DNA of 64,000 nt, taken from the NCBI GenBank assembly GCA_947474365.1, contig CANJIU010000002.1, positions 1 through 64,000 of the forward strand. Direction: 5' to 3'. Below the pieces are notes generated by a model. It saw only the letters and a program-made list of their open reading frames with translations. It had not been told where the DNA came from and did not search any database. This document shows positions 51,307 to 62,300 of this stretch, one piece after another. Source of the DNA: Opitutia bacterium. Lineage in GTDB: Bacteria > Verrucomicrobiota > Verrucomicrobiia > Opitutales > Opitutaceae. A program made the translations under genes and the position numbers. Every line of letters starts with the position of its first letter. The first letter of the stretch is position 1.

Positions 51307-54300
51307 ATGATCAAGATGATGAAATACCAAAACCCGCTGGCGATTCTCGTCGGCTGGTTCGCCCTCGCCCTGACTTCTGTGCTCGGCGCCGAATCGGCCG
51401 GCTCCACCGCGGCGGGTGCGATCGAGGGGCGCGTGCTCAATGTCGACAACGGCCAATATGTCGCCGGGGCCCGCGTCACGGTGGGCGCCACCGCCTTGGA
51501 GACCTTCACGGATTCCTCCGGTTATTATCGGCTGCCTCGTGTTCCGCCGGGACCCGCGAAGGTGAATGTGTTTTTCACCGGCGTCCGGCCGGCGGCCCAG
51601 ACGATCCCCGTTGCGGCGGGAGAGACCACACGGGGCGACTTCGAACTGTCCTCTGAGAGCCAGCCCGGTGGAAAAGGCCGCAGCGGCGAGGTGGTCAAAC
51701 TTGATGCGTTCGTGGTCGCCACGCGCAAGGACATGGATGGCGCCGCCATTGCGATCAACGAGCAGCGGTTTGCCCCCAACATCAAAAACGTCGTCACCAC
51801 CGATGAGTTCGGTGGCGACGCCGAGGGCAACGTCGGGGAATTTCTCAAATTTCTCCCGGGCATGAGTGTCGGCTACGCCGGCGGCAACGCCCGCTCGGTC
51901 TCCCTCGGCGGCGTGCCCGCGGCCTACGTGCCGATGACGATCAATGGATTCAGCCTCGCCAGCCCGGGACTCGACAGCGGCACCAACCGCTCCGTCGCGC
52001 TCGACTTCATGTCGCTCAACAATCTCTCCCGGATCGAGGTCGAGTACGCGCCGACCCCGGAATCGCAGGGCGGGGCGCTCGCCGGCACCGTCAACATGGT
52101 TCCGCGCAGTGCATTTGAACGCGCGCGGCCAACCTTCGACGCCAGTGTCTATATGACGATGCGGGATGACGCGCGTGATTTCCACAAGTCGGTGGGGCCG
52201 TTTCGCGAAGCGTCGCGCAAGGTGAATCCCGGTGTCGATTTTTCCTATGTCGTTCCCGTAAACGCACGGTTTGGTTTCACGCTCTCCGGATCCAACATGA
52301 TGCAGTATGCCGAGGAGGACATCCTGCTGAACACCTGGCGCGGCGTTAACACGGCCACCAATGGTGTCGCTTTCCCCAACACCACACCCGACAAACCCTA
52401 CCTGACGGCCGTGCAAGTTTCCGACTCGGGAAAGGACACGACACGACGTTCGCTCGCGGCCACGTTTGATTTCAAGTTCGGCAAATACGATCGGCTCTCG
52501 TTGGGCTACCAATACGCTTTCACCCGGATCGACTTCAGCAGCCGGTTTCTGATCTTCAACATCACGCGCGTGCTGCCGGGGGATTTTACGACGACGTCGA
52601 CGCGCAGTGCGGCCGGTGGCGCCAACGTCACCACGACCAACAACGGACGAAGCCGCGATGTGCCCACCAACATGCCGTCGGTGATCTGGCGGCACGACGG
52701 GCCCGTCTGGAAGACGGAGACCGGCGCGAGCGTGTCGGAGAGCAGCAATCTGTTTCGCGACATCCAGAAGGGGCGGTTCCTCAATCCCCAGGCACAGCGC
52801 GCGGGTCTGACGATCGCATTCAACGATTTTTCCGCAGCCGGGAATGTGCCGCGCCAGATCACGGTGACCGACGGCGTCACCGGTTTGCCCGTCGATCCCT
52901 ACCGGCTCGACACCTATGCGGTCTCCAGTGGGAACACCACTGAGGCGCTGACGCGTGACATCAAGCGCACCGCCTACGCGAACGCGCGGCGTGATTTCCA
53001 GGGCAGCGTGCCGTTTTCCCTCAAGGCCGGTGTGGATGCCCGCCAGTCAATCCGGGACACTCAGGGGACCAACTTCACCCTGACCTACGTCGGTCGCGAT
53101 GGACGGGCCAGCACGTCGCCCATCGGCAGCGATGACAGTGCGGCGCCGTTCCTGGATGCCGCGAATCTCCGGAATCCGGTCGGGTTCGGGTTCCCCACGT
53201 TTCAGGCGCTCAATCCCTGGCTGCTGTGGGAGCAATACGCCGCCAATCCGGCCACGTTCACCAAGAATGAAAACGGGGCGTACACCAACCAGGTGAACCT
53301 CTCGAAATACGCCAGGGAACTCGTCTCGTCCGCGTATCTGCGCGGCGATCTCGCGCTCCTTGACGGGCGGCTCAAGCTCGTCGGCGGCGTGCGCGCCGAG
53401 CAGACCAACATCAACGCCGAGGGTCCGCTGACCGACCCGACTCGCAACTATCAGTACAACCCTGCCGGCCGGCCCATCCTCGGCGCCGACGGCAAACCGC
53501 TTCTCATCTCCCCGGCGAATTCCCTGGACGCGTTGAAGCGCACGCTCGTCATGCGTGGCGCCCACGCGGAAAAGGAATACCTGCGGCTATTCCCGAGCCT
53601 GAATGCCAACTACACGATCCGCGAAAATCTCATCGCGCGGGCGGCCCATTATACGTCGGTCGGCCGGCCCGATTACAGCCAGTACGCGGGCGGTTTGGCA
53701 CTTCCCGACACGGAGCAGCCTCCGGGTCCCGGCAACCGGATCTCGATCAGCAACGCCGGCATCAAGGCGTGGTCGGCGCAGACCACGAATCTGCGACTGG
53801 AATATTATTTCGAAGGCGTCGGCATGGTCTCCGTCGGGGTTTTCCGTCGCGAATTCGAAAACTTCTTTGGCAGCTACGTGACGCGGGCGACACCGGAGTT
53901 CCTCGGGCTCTACGCCCTGGATCAGGCCCAATACGGCGCCTACGATGTGAGCACGGAGTACAATCTTCCGGGGACCGTTCGCAATCAGGGCTGGGATGTG
54001 AACTACAAGCAGGCGCTGACGTTCCTGCCCCACTGGGCGCGGGGCGTGCAAATTTTCGCGAATTCCAGTTCGCAGACGGTCAGTGGCGGGGCGGGGGCGA
54101 GCAATCTCTCCGGCTTCGTGCCGCACAGCGCCAATTGGGGGGTGAGCCTCGCGCGGCCCAAGTACAGCGCCCGGGTGAATTGGAACTACCGGGGCCGGGC
54201 CAAGGGCGGCCTGGTCGCGGCCGGCGCGAGCATCGATCCGGAAACCTACAACTACACGGCCGAGCGCCTCACCTTTGATGTGATTGCCGAGTACTACTTT

Positions 54301-54456
54301 TGGAAGCGGATCGCCGTCTACGCCAACCTTCGCAACGTATCCGACAAGCCGATTCTCAATGAGATCAGCGGGCCGACCACGCCGACGCAGGCGCAGTTCC
54401 GCCAGAGCCTCCGCTACGGGTCCCTCTGGACGTTCGGACTCAAGGGGAGCTTTTGA
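51307..54456 (+). CDS. TonB-dependent receptor with carboxypeptidase-like domain (paralogue of 44774)
   Basis: A 1049-residue receptor: signal peptide about 1-28 (ending VLGAE); carboxypeptidase-like domain (GAIEGRVLNVDNGQ, DSSGYYRLPRVPPG); TonB-box region VVKLDAFVVATRKDM; plug (VVTTDEFGGDAEGNVGEFLKF, SVSLGGVPAAYVPMTINGF, LSRIEVEYAPTPESQGGALAG); and a barrel ending SLWTFGLKGSF. The ATG at 51307 gives the best leader; 51316 is a close alternative. The gene ends 14 bases before an MFS transporter ATG, so receptor, transporter and cupin are probably one transcript: outer-membrane import followed by inner-membrane import of the same compound. The paralogue at 44774 lacks such partners. Confidence 0.93.
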   Translation: MIKMMKYQNPLAILVGWFALALTSVLGAESAGSTAAGAIEGRVLNVDNGQYVAGARVTVGATALETFTDSSGYYRLPRVPPGPAKVNVFFTGVRPAAQTIPVAAGETTRGDFELSSESQPGGKGRSGEVVKLDAFVVATRKDMDGAAIAINEQRFAPNIKNVVTTDEFGGDAEGNVGEFLKFLPGMSVGYAGGNARSVSLGGVPAAYVPMTINGFSLASPGLDSGTNRSVALDFMSLNNLSRIEVEYAPTPESQGGALAGTVNMVPRSAFERARPTFDASVYMTMRDDARDFHKSVGPFREASRKVNPGVDFSYVVPVNARFGFTLSGSNMMQYAEEDILLNTWRGVNTATNGVAFPNTTPDKPYLTAVQVSDSGKDTTRRSLAATFDFKFGKYDRLSLGYQYAFTRIDFSSRFLIFNITRVLPGDFTTTSTRSAAGGANVTTTNNGRSRDVPTNMPSVIWRHDGPVWKTETGASVSESSNLFRDIQKGRFLNPQAQRAGLTIAFNDFSAAGNVPRQITVTDGVTGLPVDPYRLDTYAVSSGNTTEALTRDIKRTAYANARRDFQGSVPFSLKAGVDARQSIRDTQGTNFTLTYVGRDGRASTSPIGSDDSAAPFLDAANLRNPVGFGFPTFQALNPWLLWEQYAANPATFTKNENGAYTNQVNLSKYARELVSSAYLRGDLALLDGRLKLVGGVRAEQTNINAEGPLTDPTRNYQYNPAGRPILGADGKPLLISPANSLDALKRTLVMRGAHAEKEYLRLFPSLNANYTIRENLIARAAHYTSVGRPDYSQYAGGLALPDTEQPPGPGNRISISNAGIKAWSAQTTNLRLEYYFEGVGMVSVGVFRREFENFFGSYVTRATPEFLGLYALDQAQYGAYDVSTEYNLPGTVRNQGWDVNYKQALTFLPHWARGVQIFANSSSQTVSGGAGASNLSGFVPHSANWGVSLARPKYSARVNWNYRGRAKGGLVAAGASIDPETYNYTAERLTFDVIAEYYFWKRIAVYANLRNVSDKPILNEISGPTTPTQAQFRQSLRYGSLWTFGLKGSF

Positions 54457-54470
54457 GGGACACTCTGAGC

Positions 54471-55793
54471 ATGGAAACCCGAGCCACACCTGAGCTGACG
54501 AAAATATCTGCGCGGGGAGGCCTGCGCTGGTGGATGCTGGGCTGGGCGTTGGCCGGCGGTGTCCTCAACTACATGGATCGCAGTGCGGTTTCCATCGCGG
54601 CGCCGGCGCTCATGGCCGATTTCGGGCTGACGCGAACCGACATCGGGCTCATGGGTTCGGTTTTTTCGTGGACCTACGCCCTGGGCCAGCTCCCCGCGGG
54701 ATGGCTCGTTGATCGTTTTGGCGTGCGGCGGATGTATTGCCTGGCGATCGCCGTTTGGAGCCTCGCGACGGCGGTGATGGTCGTCGGAAGCCGGCTCTGG
54801 CACTTTCTGATTTTCCGGACGTTGCTGGGTATCGCGGAAGCGCCCAACGGACCGGCGTCGAGCAAGCTGACAGTGGAGTGGTTTCCGCGGGCGGAACGCG
54901 GACAGGCGACCGCCATCTGGGACAGCGGCTCGAAGTGGGGTCCGGCCATCGCGCCTCCGATCCTGACCGCGATCATGGTGGGATTCGGGTGGCAGGCTAT
55001 TTTTACCGTGCTCGGAATTGCGGGAGTCGTGCTGGCGATCGCGCTCTATGCGTTCTACCGGCCGCCGGAGGAGCACCCGCGGATCGGCGAAGCGGAGCTG
55101 GCTTATATCGTCGGTGAACGGAGAACCCAATCCTCGGGCGCGACGCGGGTGTCGTGGTTCGAACTCTTCCGTTTCCGGCAGATCTGGGGGATGATGATCG
55201 GGTACTTCTGTGTCATTTGGATCTGGAACATCTTCATTGTTTTTCTGCCGCTTTACCTGCAGGAAGCGCGAGGCGTGAGCATCAAGGGCACGGGCGTCCT
55301 CGCCTCGGTGCCCTATCTGGGTGCCGCGATTCTTGGCATCTGCGGCGGCTTCGTGATGACCCGTTACACCCGGACGAGCGGGCATGATCCGCTAACGGCG
55401 AAGCGTCACGTCCTGGCGGTGTCGGCGGCAAGCGCCGGAGCATTGATCTGCGTGATCCCGTTTGTCGCCTCGTTGCCGCTGACGATCGCGGTGATGACGG
55501 TGGCGCTCGGTTTTGTCGCCACGATGACGGCGGCGGCATGGGCGATTTCGGGTGATATCGTGGACAGCTCGCAAGTGGCGTCAGCGGGAGCGATCCAGAA
55601 TTTCGGCGGATATTTTGGAGGGGCGTTTTCACCCGTGCTGACGGGCATGATCGCCGATCGGACGGGTTCCTACACGTTGTCGTTTGTGATCGGCGGCATC
55701 ATCGCTTCGCTGTCCGCCGTGGTCTACACCGTCCTGGTCCGGCGCCCGATTGGGGCGGCGGGAAAGCAGGGTTCTTCGGTGGCCCTTTCATGA
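54471..55793 (+). CDS. MFS transporter, ACS (anion:cation symporter, hexuronate-like) family
   Basis: A 440-residue, 12-helix inner-membrane transporter. The ACS signature is visible at the start (NYMDRSAVSIAAPAL, then GSVFSWTYALGQLPAGWLVDRFGVRR) and in helix 4 to 5 (GIAEAPNGPASSKLTVEWFP, RGQATAIWDSGSKWGPAIAPP). Members move hexuronates, glucarate, galactonate or similar organic anions with protons. The ATG at 54471 follows a plausible ribosome site (gaggga, 54455-54460). An in-frame TTG at 54453 would overlap the receptor stop and is less likely. The stop overlaps the cupin start (ATGA). With a receptor upstream, this suggests import of a sugar acid or a small oligouronide; the ligand is inference. 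Confidence 0.9.
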   Translation: METRATPELTKISARGGLRWWMLGWALAGGVLNYMDRSAVSIAAPALMADFGLTRTDIGLMGSVFSWTYALGQLPAGWLVDRFGVRRMYCLAIAVWSLATAVMVVGSRLWHFLIFRTLLGIAEAPNGPASSKLTVEWFPRAERGQATAIWDSGSKWGPAIAPPILTAIMVGFGWQAIFTVLGIAGVVLAIALYAFYRPPEEHPRIGEAELAYIVGERRTQSSGATRVSWFELFRFRQIWGMMIGYFCVIWIWNIFIVFLPLYLQEARGVSIKGTGVLASVPYLGAAILGICGGFVMTRYTRTSGHDPLTAKRHVLAVSAASAGALICVIPFVASLPLTIAVMTVALGFVATMTAAAWAISGDIVDSSQVASAGAIQNFGGYFGGAFSPVLTGMIADRTGSYTLSFVIGGIIASLSAVVYTVLVRRPIGAAGKQGSSVALS

Positions 55794-56203
55794 ACGCGAT
55801 CGTAATCACCCCGGCGGCGAATACCGAACAGCAGACCTTTCCGTGGGGCGAGCTCACCTGGTTCGCGAGCCGGAGCATCGGCAACCAGACGAACATCACG
55901 GTGGGTCGCTGCGTGCTGCGGCCCGGGCACGAGAATCCGCTGCATTACCATCCGAATTGCTCGGAGGTCTTGGTCGTCGCGCAGGGCACGATTGAACACA
56001 CGGCGGCCGGCGGTGAAGTGGCGGTGCTGCACGCCGGCGATGTCGCCTCGATCCCGCCCCATGTGGTGCATCACGCCCGCAACATTGGGACGGGCGACGC
56101 CGTGCTCTGGATCAGTTTTTCCTCCGCGGCGCGCGAGACCGTCGGCCATGGCGTGGGCACACCGCCGTCGGCGCCGCTCTGCGAGGTTCCCCGGGAGCCA
56201 TGA
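55790..56203 (+). CDS. Small cupin protein coupled to the MFS transporter
   Basis: A 137-residue single-domain cupin. The metal-binding motifs are clear: HYHPNCSEVLVVAQGTIEH (two His and a Glu) and, later, PPHVVHHARN (His). No signal peptide, so cytoplasmic. It starts inside the transporter stop (ATGA), so it probably processes or senses the imported compound. Small cupins of this sort include KdgF, which linearises unsaturated uronates, and sugar isomerase-like enzymes. The hexuronate-type transporter makes a uronate role attractive, but sequence alone does not identify it. It converges with the receptor at 56218, with 14 bases between the stops. Confidence 0.88.
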   Translation: MNAIVITPAANTEQQTFPWGELTWFASRSIGNQTNITVGRCVLRPGHENPLHYHPNCSEVLVVAQGTIEHTAAGGEVAVLHAGDVASIPPHVVHHARNIGTGDAVLWISFSSAARETVGHGVGTPPSAPLCEVPREP

Positions 56204-56217
56204 AGTCAGCTAAACCC

Positions 56218-59073
56218 TCAAAACTCCACGGTCGCGGTGTAACTGAATTGCCGCGGCTCAAGGTAACGAGGCCACGTCCAGCTGTTGCCCTGGTTGGAGC
56301 GCAGGTCGAGGGCATTATTGACATTCACCTGGAAAATCCAGTCGAGGCGCGCGAGCTTGCGGCGGTAAATCACAAACGGATTCACCAGCACATAGTCATC
56401 CGTGCGTCCGGTGGGATAGAGTTCGACGCCCGCGACGGCGTTCCCGGGACTTGAGGCGCGGAGGAGACCGAGCGCGTAGCGGGCGGAGACGCCGAGTGCG
56501 AGCCCCTTGAGCGGGCCCCGCTCGATGCTGTAGCGCGTGGCGAGATTCGCGGTCTCGCGGCGTACGGCCGTGATGGTGCCCTCCTGATCGGCGAGAAACT
56601 GTGCTGTGATCTGCGTGGCGAGGTCGGGGTTCTGCCCGAGTGCGCTCGCGGCGGTGCGGGCCTGCGCGAGTAGCGGGCGGGTGAGCGGGAAGAAGCGGGT
56701 GAAAACGACGCGGTTCATCGAGTAACTGGCGCGCAGCGTCCAGCTGCGGGTGACGTTAGCCTGGAGCTCGAACTCCCAGCCCTTCGTCGTCTGGTCGCTG
56801 TAGTCGCCGGTTCCGATGAGGCGCGAAGCGGCGGGAAGGACGGCGTTGAGCTCGGCGAGCGAGGCGGCGCTGAGGCCGACAGCGTTGTTTTCCGCGACGG
56901 TCTCGAATCGCGTCAGGGTGGCATTGATACGCTCGCCGAATGGCGTGAAGCGGAGGCTGAACTCGCGGCCCTCACCCGTGCGCGGTTCGCGGGCCAGTCC
57001 GCGCAGGTCGGTGCCGGCGCTGTCGGTGAACAGGGTGGATTCGAAGTAGCCGGCGCCGACCCCGAGCCAGGGGAGCACGCGTAGCACGCCGCCGTAGGTC
57101 TGGTTGGTGGCGTAGGTGCGCACGACGGGCGCGACGGGGAAATCGAAATTTCCGGGGTTCGCGATAACCGCACCGGCGAGGTCGACGAACTGCACCTCGC
57201 CGGTGGCGGCGTTGGTGACGGTGTTGCGGTTGCGGTTCTGGCGGAAGTAGTCGCGGCCGAGGCCGACGCTCGTGTGCAGGCGTTCCCGGAGAAACGAACC
57301 GAGCATGGAGAGCGAGCCCGAACCCAGCGTCTGGTCGAAGCGGAGGTTGTTGCCGCCGGTGCGGTACCAGCTCGTGACGCCGGGCTCGAGGCGGAGGCGG
57401 AGGCGCTCGTCGCCGTTGCCGTCGGCGAGGTAGTGCACGGGGTAGAGGAGGTTGTTGGGAAACGTGGCCGCGGCGCCGGTGAGGCCGCGGCGGGTGATCT
57501 CCTCGCGGGCGAGCGCGTAGTTGAACGTGTTGAGATAAACCTGCTCGCGGCGGTAGCTCGCGCTGGCGACGACGCGCAGGGTCGAGTCACGCAGCGGCAG
57601 GGGCGGATCGATCACGGCGGAGCCCCGCCAGCCGGCGATGTCGTGCCCGTCGGTGGCGAGCGTGGGCCCGTAGGCGACGAAGAGCTGCTCGAAACGCGGA
57701 TTGGGGATCGTGGCGTTCGGGATCGTCGGGTGCGGCAGCACGCGGTTGACGTCGATGAAGACGGCGCGGGCGTTGATCCCGAGGGCCGACGCGGCGGAGT
57801 AGGTCTGCGGGCGGGAGGCGTCGTCGCTCTGCCCGTTGTGCGAGAGAAGCACGCGGAAACGGTCGGAAAACGCGTGGGAGATTTCGGTCGTGTAGGAGGT
57901 GAAGCGCGCGTCGGCACGGTTGTCGGGCCCGCCCCAGTCCTGCGTTTCGGGGATGACCGAATAGGGCACGGGGAGCAGGGGCACGAGCAGCGGGTTTTGC
58001 GGATCGGTGCCGGTGTTGGCGCCGACGGCGGTGATGGTGGCGGAATTGCGAAACGTCGTCGTGGCGGTCGACTGGAGGTCGTAAATCGTGCCGCCGCTGT
58101 CGACGTAGCTGTGGGTGTTGCCTGGCGCGGCGGTCCGGCGCATGCCGACGCCGTTGACTTGCACGCCGGGCCGCACGGGATCGGCGTCGGCGTCGTTCGT
58201 GCCGGAGCCGCGCACGTAGGCGGTGATCGCGTCGTTGAGCTGGAGATGGCCGAGCTGCTGCGTGGTGCGTCCCCGCTCATACGCGAACTCGAGGCGCGTG
58301 CGATTGTGCGCAAAAGGATCCCAGCGCAGCGCGCCGGCGAGGCCGGAAAAGTTGCGGTTGTTGCGCTGGCGCGACTGCTCAATCTCGGAGTCGAGGAGGT
58401 TGAGGCGCACGGCGAGGCGCGGCGCCACCGGCTGGGTGAGATCCAGCGCGTAACGCTGCGTGCCGAAGTTGTCCAGGCGCACCGAGGCGCTGCCGCTGCG
58501 GCGAAACGTCGCGCGCTTGGTCGAGATGTTGATGATGCCGGCGGGATCGACGTCGCCGTAGGCGAGGCCGCCGGGACCGCGCGCGATTTCGATCCGCTCG
58601 GTGTTGTAGGTGTCCGTGGGCAGGAACCACGGGTAACCGTCGCGCAGCTGGCGGATCGAGGGGATGCCGCGGAAATTGACCTGGCTGCCCGAGCGCGAGC
58701 CGACGGGCGCGCCGATCGTGCCCTGGTTGTTGTATTGGTTCTCCGCCCCGACGGCGAAATCGACCGCGCCGAAAAAATCGGTGATCCCGAGGTCGCTCAT
58801 CAAATCGGCGGTGAAGACCGAAATCGAGTTCGGTAGGTTCGCGAGTTTCTCGTTGGTACGCGTGCCCGAGAGCGCGGAGGAGGCGGCGTAGCCCTTGTCG
58901 CCGCCGGCGTTCACCTCGAAGGGTGAAAGGACGAGGGCCGTCTCGGTGCCCGCGGGCGGCGTTGCCGCGGATGCGGGCTTCGGGGCGGTCTGGGCGGACG
59001 CAAGGGATGCGAGACAGCCGCACGCAATAAGGGAGATTCGCGGGAACGGTCGTACGAGAGATAGGAGCGGCAT
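56218..59073 (-). CDS. TonB-dependent receptor, siderophore-receptor-like, no carboxypeptidase domain
   Basis: A 951-residue receptor: signal peptide about 1-28 (ending ASAQ); TonB-box region LSPFEVNAGGDKGYAASS; plug (LSGTRTNEKLANLPNSISVF, DLGITDFFGAVDFAVGAENQ, NTERIEIARGPGGLAYGDVDPAG); and a beta-barrel ending FSYTATVEF. The plug suggests membership with the receptor at 48118 rather than with the paralogue pair. The ATG at 59073 starts the signal peptide; the upstream extension to 59142 is not credible as leader. Substrate unknown; this subgroup is often annotated as siderophore-type but in Opitutaceae is expanded far beyond iron uptake. Confidence 0.92.
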   Translation of the reverse strand: MPLLSLVRPFPRISLIACGCLASLASAQTAPKPASAATPPAGTETALVLSPFEVNAGGDKGYAASSALSGTRTNEKLANLPNSISVFTADLMSDLGITDFFGAVDFAVGAENQYNNQGTIGAPVGSRSGSQVNFRGIPSIRQLRDGYPWFLPTDTYNTERIEIARGPGGLAYGDVDPAGIINISTKRATFRRSGSASVRLDNFGTQRYALDLTQPVAPRLAVRLNLLDSEIEQSRQRNNRNFSGLAGALRWDPFAHNRTRLEFAYERGRTTQQLGHLQLNDAITAYVRGSGTNDADADPVRPGVQVNGVGMRRTAAPGNTHSYVDSGGTIYDLQSTATTTFRNSATITAVGANTGTDPQNPLLVPLLPVPYSVIPETQDWGGPDNRADARFTSYTTEISHAFSDRFRVLLSHNGQSDDASRPQTYSAASALGINARAVFIDVNRVLPHPTIPNATIPNPRFEQLFVAYGPTLATDGHDIAGWRGSAVIDPPLPLRDSTLRVVASASYRREQVYLNTFNYALAREEITRRGLTGAAATFPNNLLYPVHYLADGNGDERLRLRLEPGVTSWYRTGGNNLRFDQTLGSGSLSMLGSFLRERLHTSVGLGRDYFRQNRNRNTVTNAATGEVQFVDLAGAVIANPGNFDFPVAPVVRTYATNQTYGGVLRVLPWLGVGAGYFESTLFTDSAGTDLRGLAREPRTGEGREFSLRFTPFGERINATLTRFETVAENNAVGLSAASLAELNAVLPAASRLIGTGDYSDQTTKGWEFELQANVTRSWTLRASYSMNRVVFTRFFPLTRPLLAQARTAASALGQNPDLATQITAQFLADQEGTITAVRRETANLATRYSIERGPLKGLALGVSARYALGLLRASSPGNAVAGVELYPTGRTDDYVLVNPFVIYRRKLARLDWIFQVNVNNALDLRSNQGNSWTWPRYLEPRQFSYTATVEF

Positions 59074-59399
59074 GGTGGGGAGTTTCGAAGAAACACCCAC
59101 GCGGAGCGGTGGGTGTTTTTCCGGGTTGAAACCTGCCGTCACAGCAAGCGGATCCGGAGCGCGGTTACGATGAATTTTTGCCCGGTGCCGCTGTCAATGC
59201 TTCATACTCTGCCAGACGGTGCTGCCACACTCTGTTTGTTCGGAAACGCCGCCCACGCTCGGACCTTGGTATGCTTCAGGGTTACAGCAGTGACATCCGT
59301 CGGCTGGCTCGTAAATGGGTGAAACGCGCGAATACCCCGCCAAATTATGCGCAGTGGAAGGGGTGGCCTTCTGCCTGTGCGTTGCCAGAATCACGCCCA
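59074..59399. other. Divergent intergenic region
   Basis: 326 bp between a minus-strand receptor and a plus-strand dihaem protein, so it must hold two promoters. No gene, clear palindrome or -10/-35 pair stands out. A longer frame on the plus strand (from 59178) belongs to the downstream gene but has no plausible leader before 59400. Confidence 0.5.
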
Positions 59400-62300
59400 A
59401 TGAAACGGACGCTCGGAGTGTTACTGATTCTCTGCGCCGGCCTCGCCTGGGCGGCGGAACCGTTGGAGACCGATCGGCTGGCGCGCCACCTCCGCCTCGT
59501 GGATCCTGTCGCGCTGGGCCGTACGCTGGATGATTTGGCAACGACGTTCCCAGCCCAGTACCAGGCGGCGCAATTTCGCCAGCGGCTGGCGGCGCTCGAA
59601 CCCGACCTGCCGGCCCTGCGTGAACGTCTCCGCCGTGGTGATGCCACGGGGCTGACCGCGGCGCGCGCCTGGCTGCAATTGCAGCGTGACGCCCTGCTGG
59701 CGAACCCGCTCCTCGATTTTCGCGAACTGCTGCTCGTGCGGCGCAGTCAGGCGCGGCTTGGCCTGCCCACCAATTGGGCAAGCAATTGCAGCCTGCCGAA
59801 GGACGGCTACGACAACGAAATCACGCGGCTCGACCTCCGGGATCCGTCGGCGCCGCTCCGCACCGTGTTTCGGCCGGCCGACGGCGCCTTTGTCGGCGAC
59901 CTCGAACTGCATTGGGACGCCCGGCGGCTGATGTTCTCCAAGTCGGCTCCGAAGCAGCCGTGGCAGGTGTATGAGACTGGCTTGGACGGCGGCGGGCCGC
60001 TCCGCCAGGTGACACCGGACCTCGGGGCGGACGTCGACAATTACGACGCGTGCTACCTGCCGCGCGGCGACGTCATCTTCATGTCGACCGCCGCGATGGT
60101 GGCCGTGCCCTGCGTGAACGGCTCGTCATCGGTGGCGAACCTTTTCCGGCTCGGGAGCGACGGCAAGGTCCGGCAGCTGTGTTTCGATCAGGAACACGAT
60201 TGGAGCCCGACCGTGACGGACGACGGCCGCATCCTCTACCTGCGCTGGGAGTATGCCGACATTCCCCATGCGCACTCCCGGCGGCTGTTTCAGATGAACC
60301 CGGACGGCACGGGGCAAATCGCCTACTATGGCAGCAATGGTTACTGGCCGAATTCGGTCTTTTACGCGCGCCCGATTCCGGGGCGGCCAACGCAGGTCGT
60401 GGGAGTCGTGAGCGGGCATCATGGGCTGACCCGGATGGGCGAACTCGTCGTGTTCGACAATGCGCTGGGCCAGTCGGAGGCCGGCGGCGTGGTACAGCGC
60501 ATTCCCGGCTTCGGCCGCAAGGTCGAGCGCGTGGTGAAGGATCCGTTGGCGGATGACTCCTGGCCACGCTTCTTGCACCCCTGGCCGCTCGGGCGGGCGG
60601 ATGGCACGGGCTCCGGCAAGTACTTCCTGGTGTCGTGCCAGCCTGCTCCGGATGCGCCGTGGGGTGTGTACCTCGTAGACGTATTTGACAACCTGTTACT
60701 GCTGCGCGAGGAGCCGGGGATGGCGCTGCTCGAACCGATGCCGGTGGCAGTGCGGCCGGTGCCGGCCGAGCGGGTGGACCGCGTCGACCCCTCGAATCAT
60801 GAGGCGAGTGTGATGATCTCGAACATCTACGAAGGCCCGGGGCTGCAGGGCATCCCGCGCGGCGAGGTGAAGGCCTTGCGGCTCTTCACCTATGTCTACG
60901 GCTACCGCAATCTCGGGGGCACGTACGGCACGATCGGCATGAACGGCCCGTGGGACATCCGCCGCATTCTGGGCACAGTGCCGGTGAAGGAGGATGGCTC
61001 CGCGTATTTTCAGATTCCCGCCAACACGCCAGTTTCGATCCAGCCGCTGGATGGCGAGGGCAAGGCGCTGCAGCTGATGCGCAGCTGGCTCGTCGGCATG
61101 CCAGGGGAAGCCGTGTCCTGCACCGGCTGCCACGAGGATCGCCGCACCGCGCCGGGTGCGCTGATGACCCGCGCGACGCTGACCAAGCCTGATGCGATCG
61201 TGCCGTGGCACGGCACGAGCCGGGGGTTCTCCTTCGCCGCCGAGGTGCAGCCGGTGCTGGATGCGGCGTGTGTCAGCTGTCACAACGGCGTTACAACCCA
61301 TCGGGGCAAACTCACGTTGAATCTTCGTGGGGATGAGCCACTGAAGGACTGGCGTAGTGCGCTGCCTGGAAGCCAGGGTACCAAGTACGGCGGCAAGTTC
61401 TCGGTGGGATACGCGAATTTATTCCCCTACGTCCACACTTCTGGCATCGAGAGCAACATCGGGCTGCTCAGCCCGATGGAGTTTCACGCCGACACCAGCG
61501 AACTTGTGCAGATGTTGCGCAAGGGTCATTACGGGGTGCGGCTCGACGCGGAGCAGTGGGACCGTCTCATCACGTGGATCGACCTCAACGCCCCGTTCCA
61601 TGGCGACTGGGGTACCATCGCGGGTGACGAGGCCCGGCAATGTGAGGAACGCCGTTCTGAGTTGCGTCGGCAGCTGGCCGGGGTCGATGAGTTTCATCTG
61701 GCGGCCGCGATGGCGGCTGCGACGCCGGACGGGAGCCAATTCCGTAAAACCGTGCCGCCGCCGCCGGCCGCGCCCCGGCCGGCGGAAGCGCCGCGCAGCG
61801 GCGAGCGGTCGCGACCGCTTCAGCGCATCGAACTGGGCGACGGAATTGCGCTCACGTTTTCCTACATTCCGGCGGGCAGCTTTCCGATGGGAGGCGAATC
61901 GTCCGACGAGCAGCCGGTGCATACCGTGAAAATTGCGCGCGGTTTCTGGATGGCCACGACGGAGATTTCCAACGCCCAGTATGGCTGCTTCGATCCAGCG
62001 CACGACACGGGGCGCGAGCATCTGCGCGGTTACGCCTTCGGTACGGAGGGCTATCCGTTGCACAACCCTGACCAACCTGTCGCCCGGGTTTCCTGGCACC
62101 GCGCGCGCGCGTTCTGCGCCTGGCTCGCCCAGCGCACCGGACTGCGTGTCGATCTGCCGACCGAGGCGCAGTGGGAATACGCCTGCCGGGCGGGCACGGT
62201 CACGCCGTTCAGCTTTGGGGCGGCCGCGGCGGATTTTTCCCTCTTCGCGAACCTCTCCGATCTGACCACGCGGGAATTTGCCGCCAACAATTACCTCCGG

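Noticed and set aside
54453..54470. TTG start for the MFS transporter overlapping the receptor stop
   Set aside because: The ATG at 54471 has a ribosome site and gives the usual N-terminus of the family.
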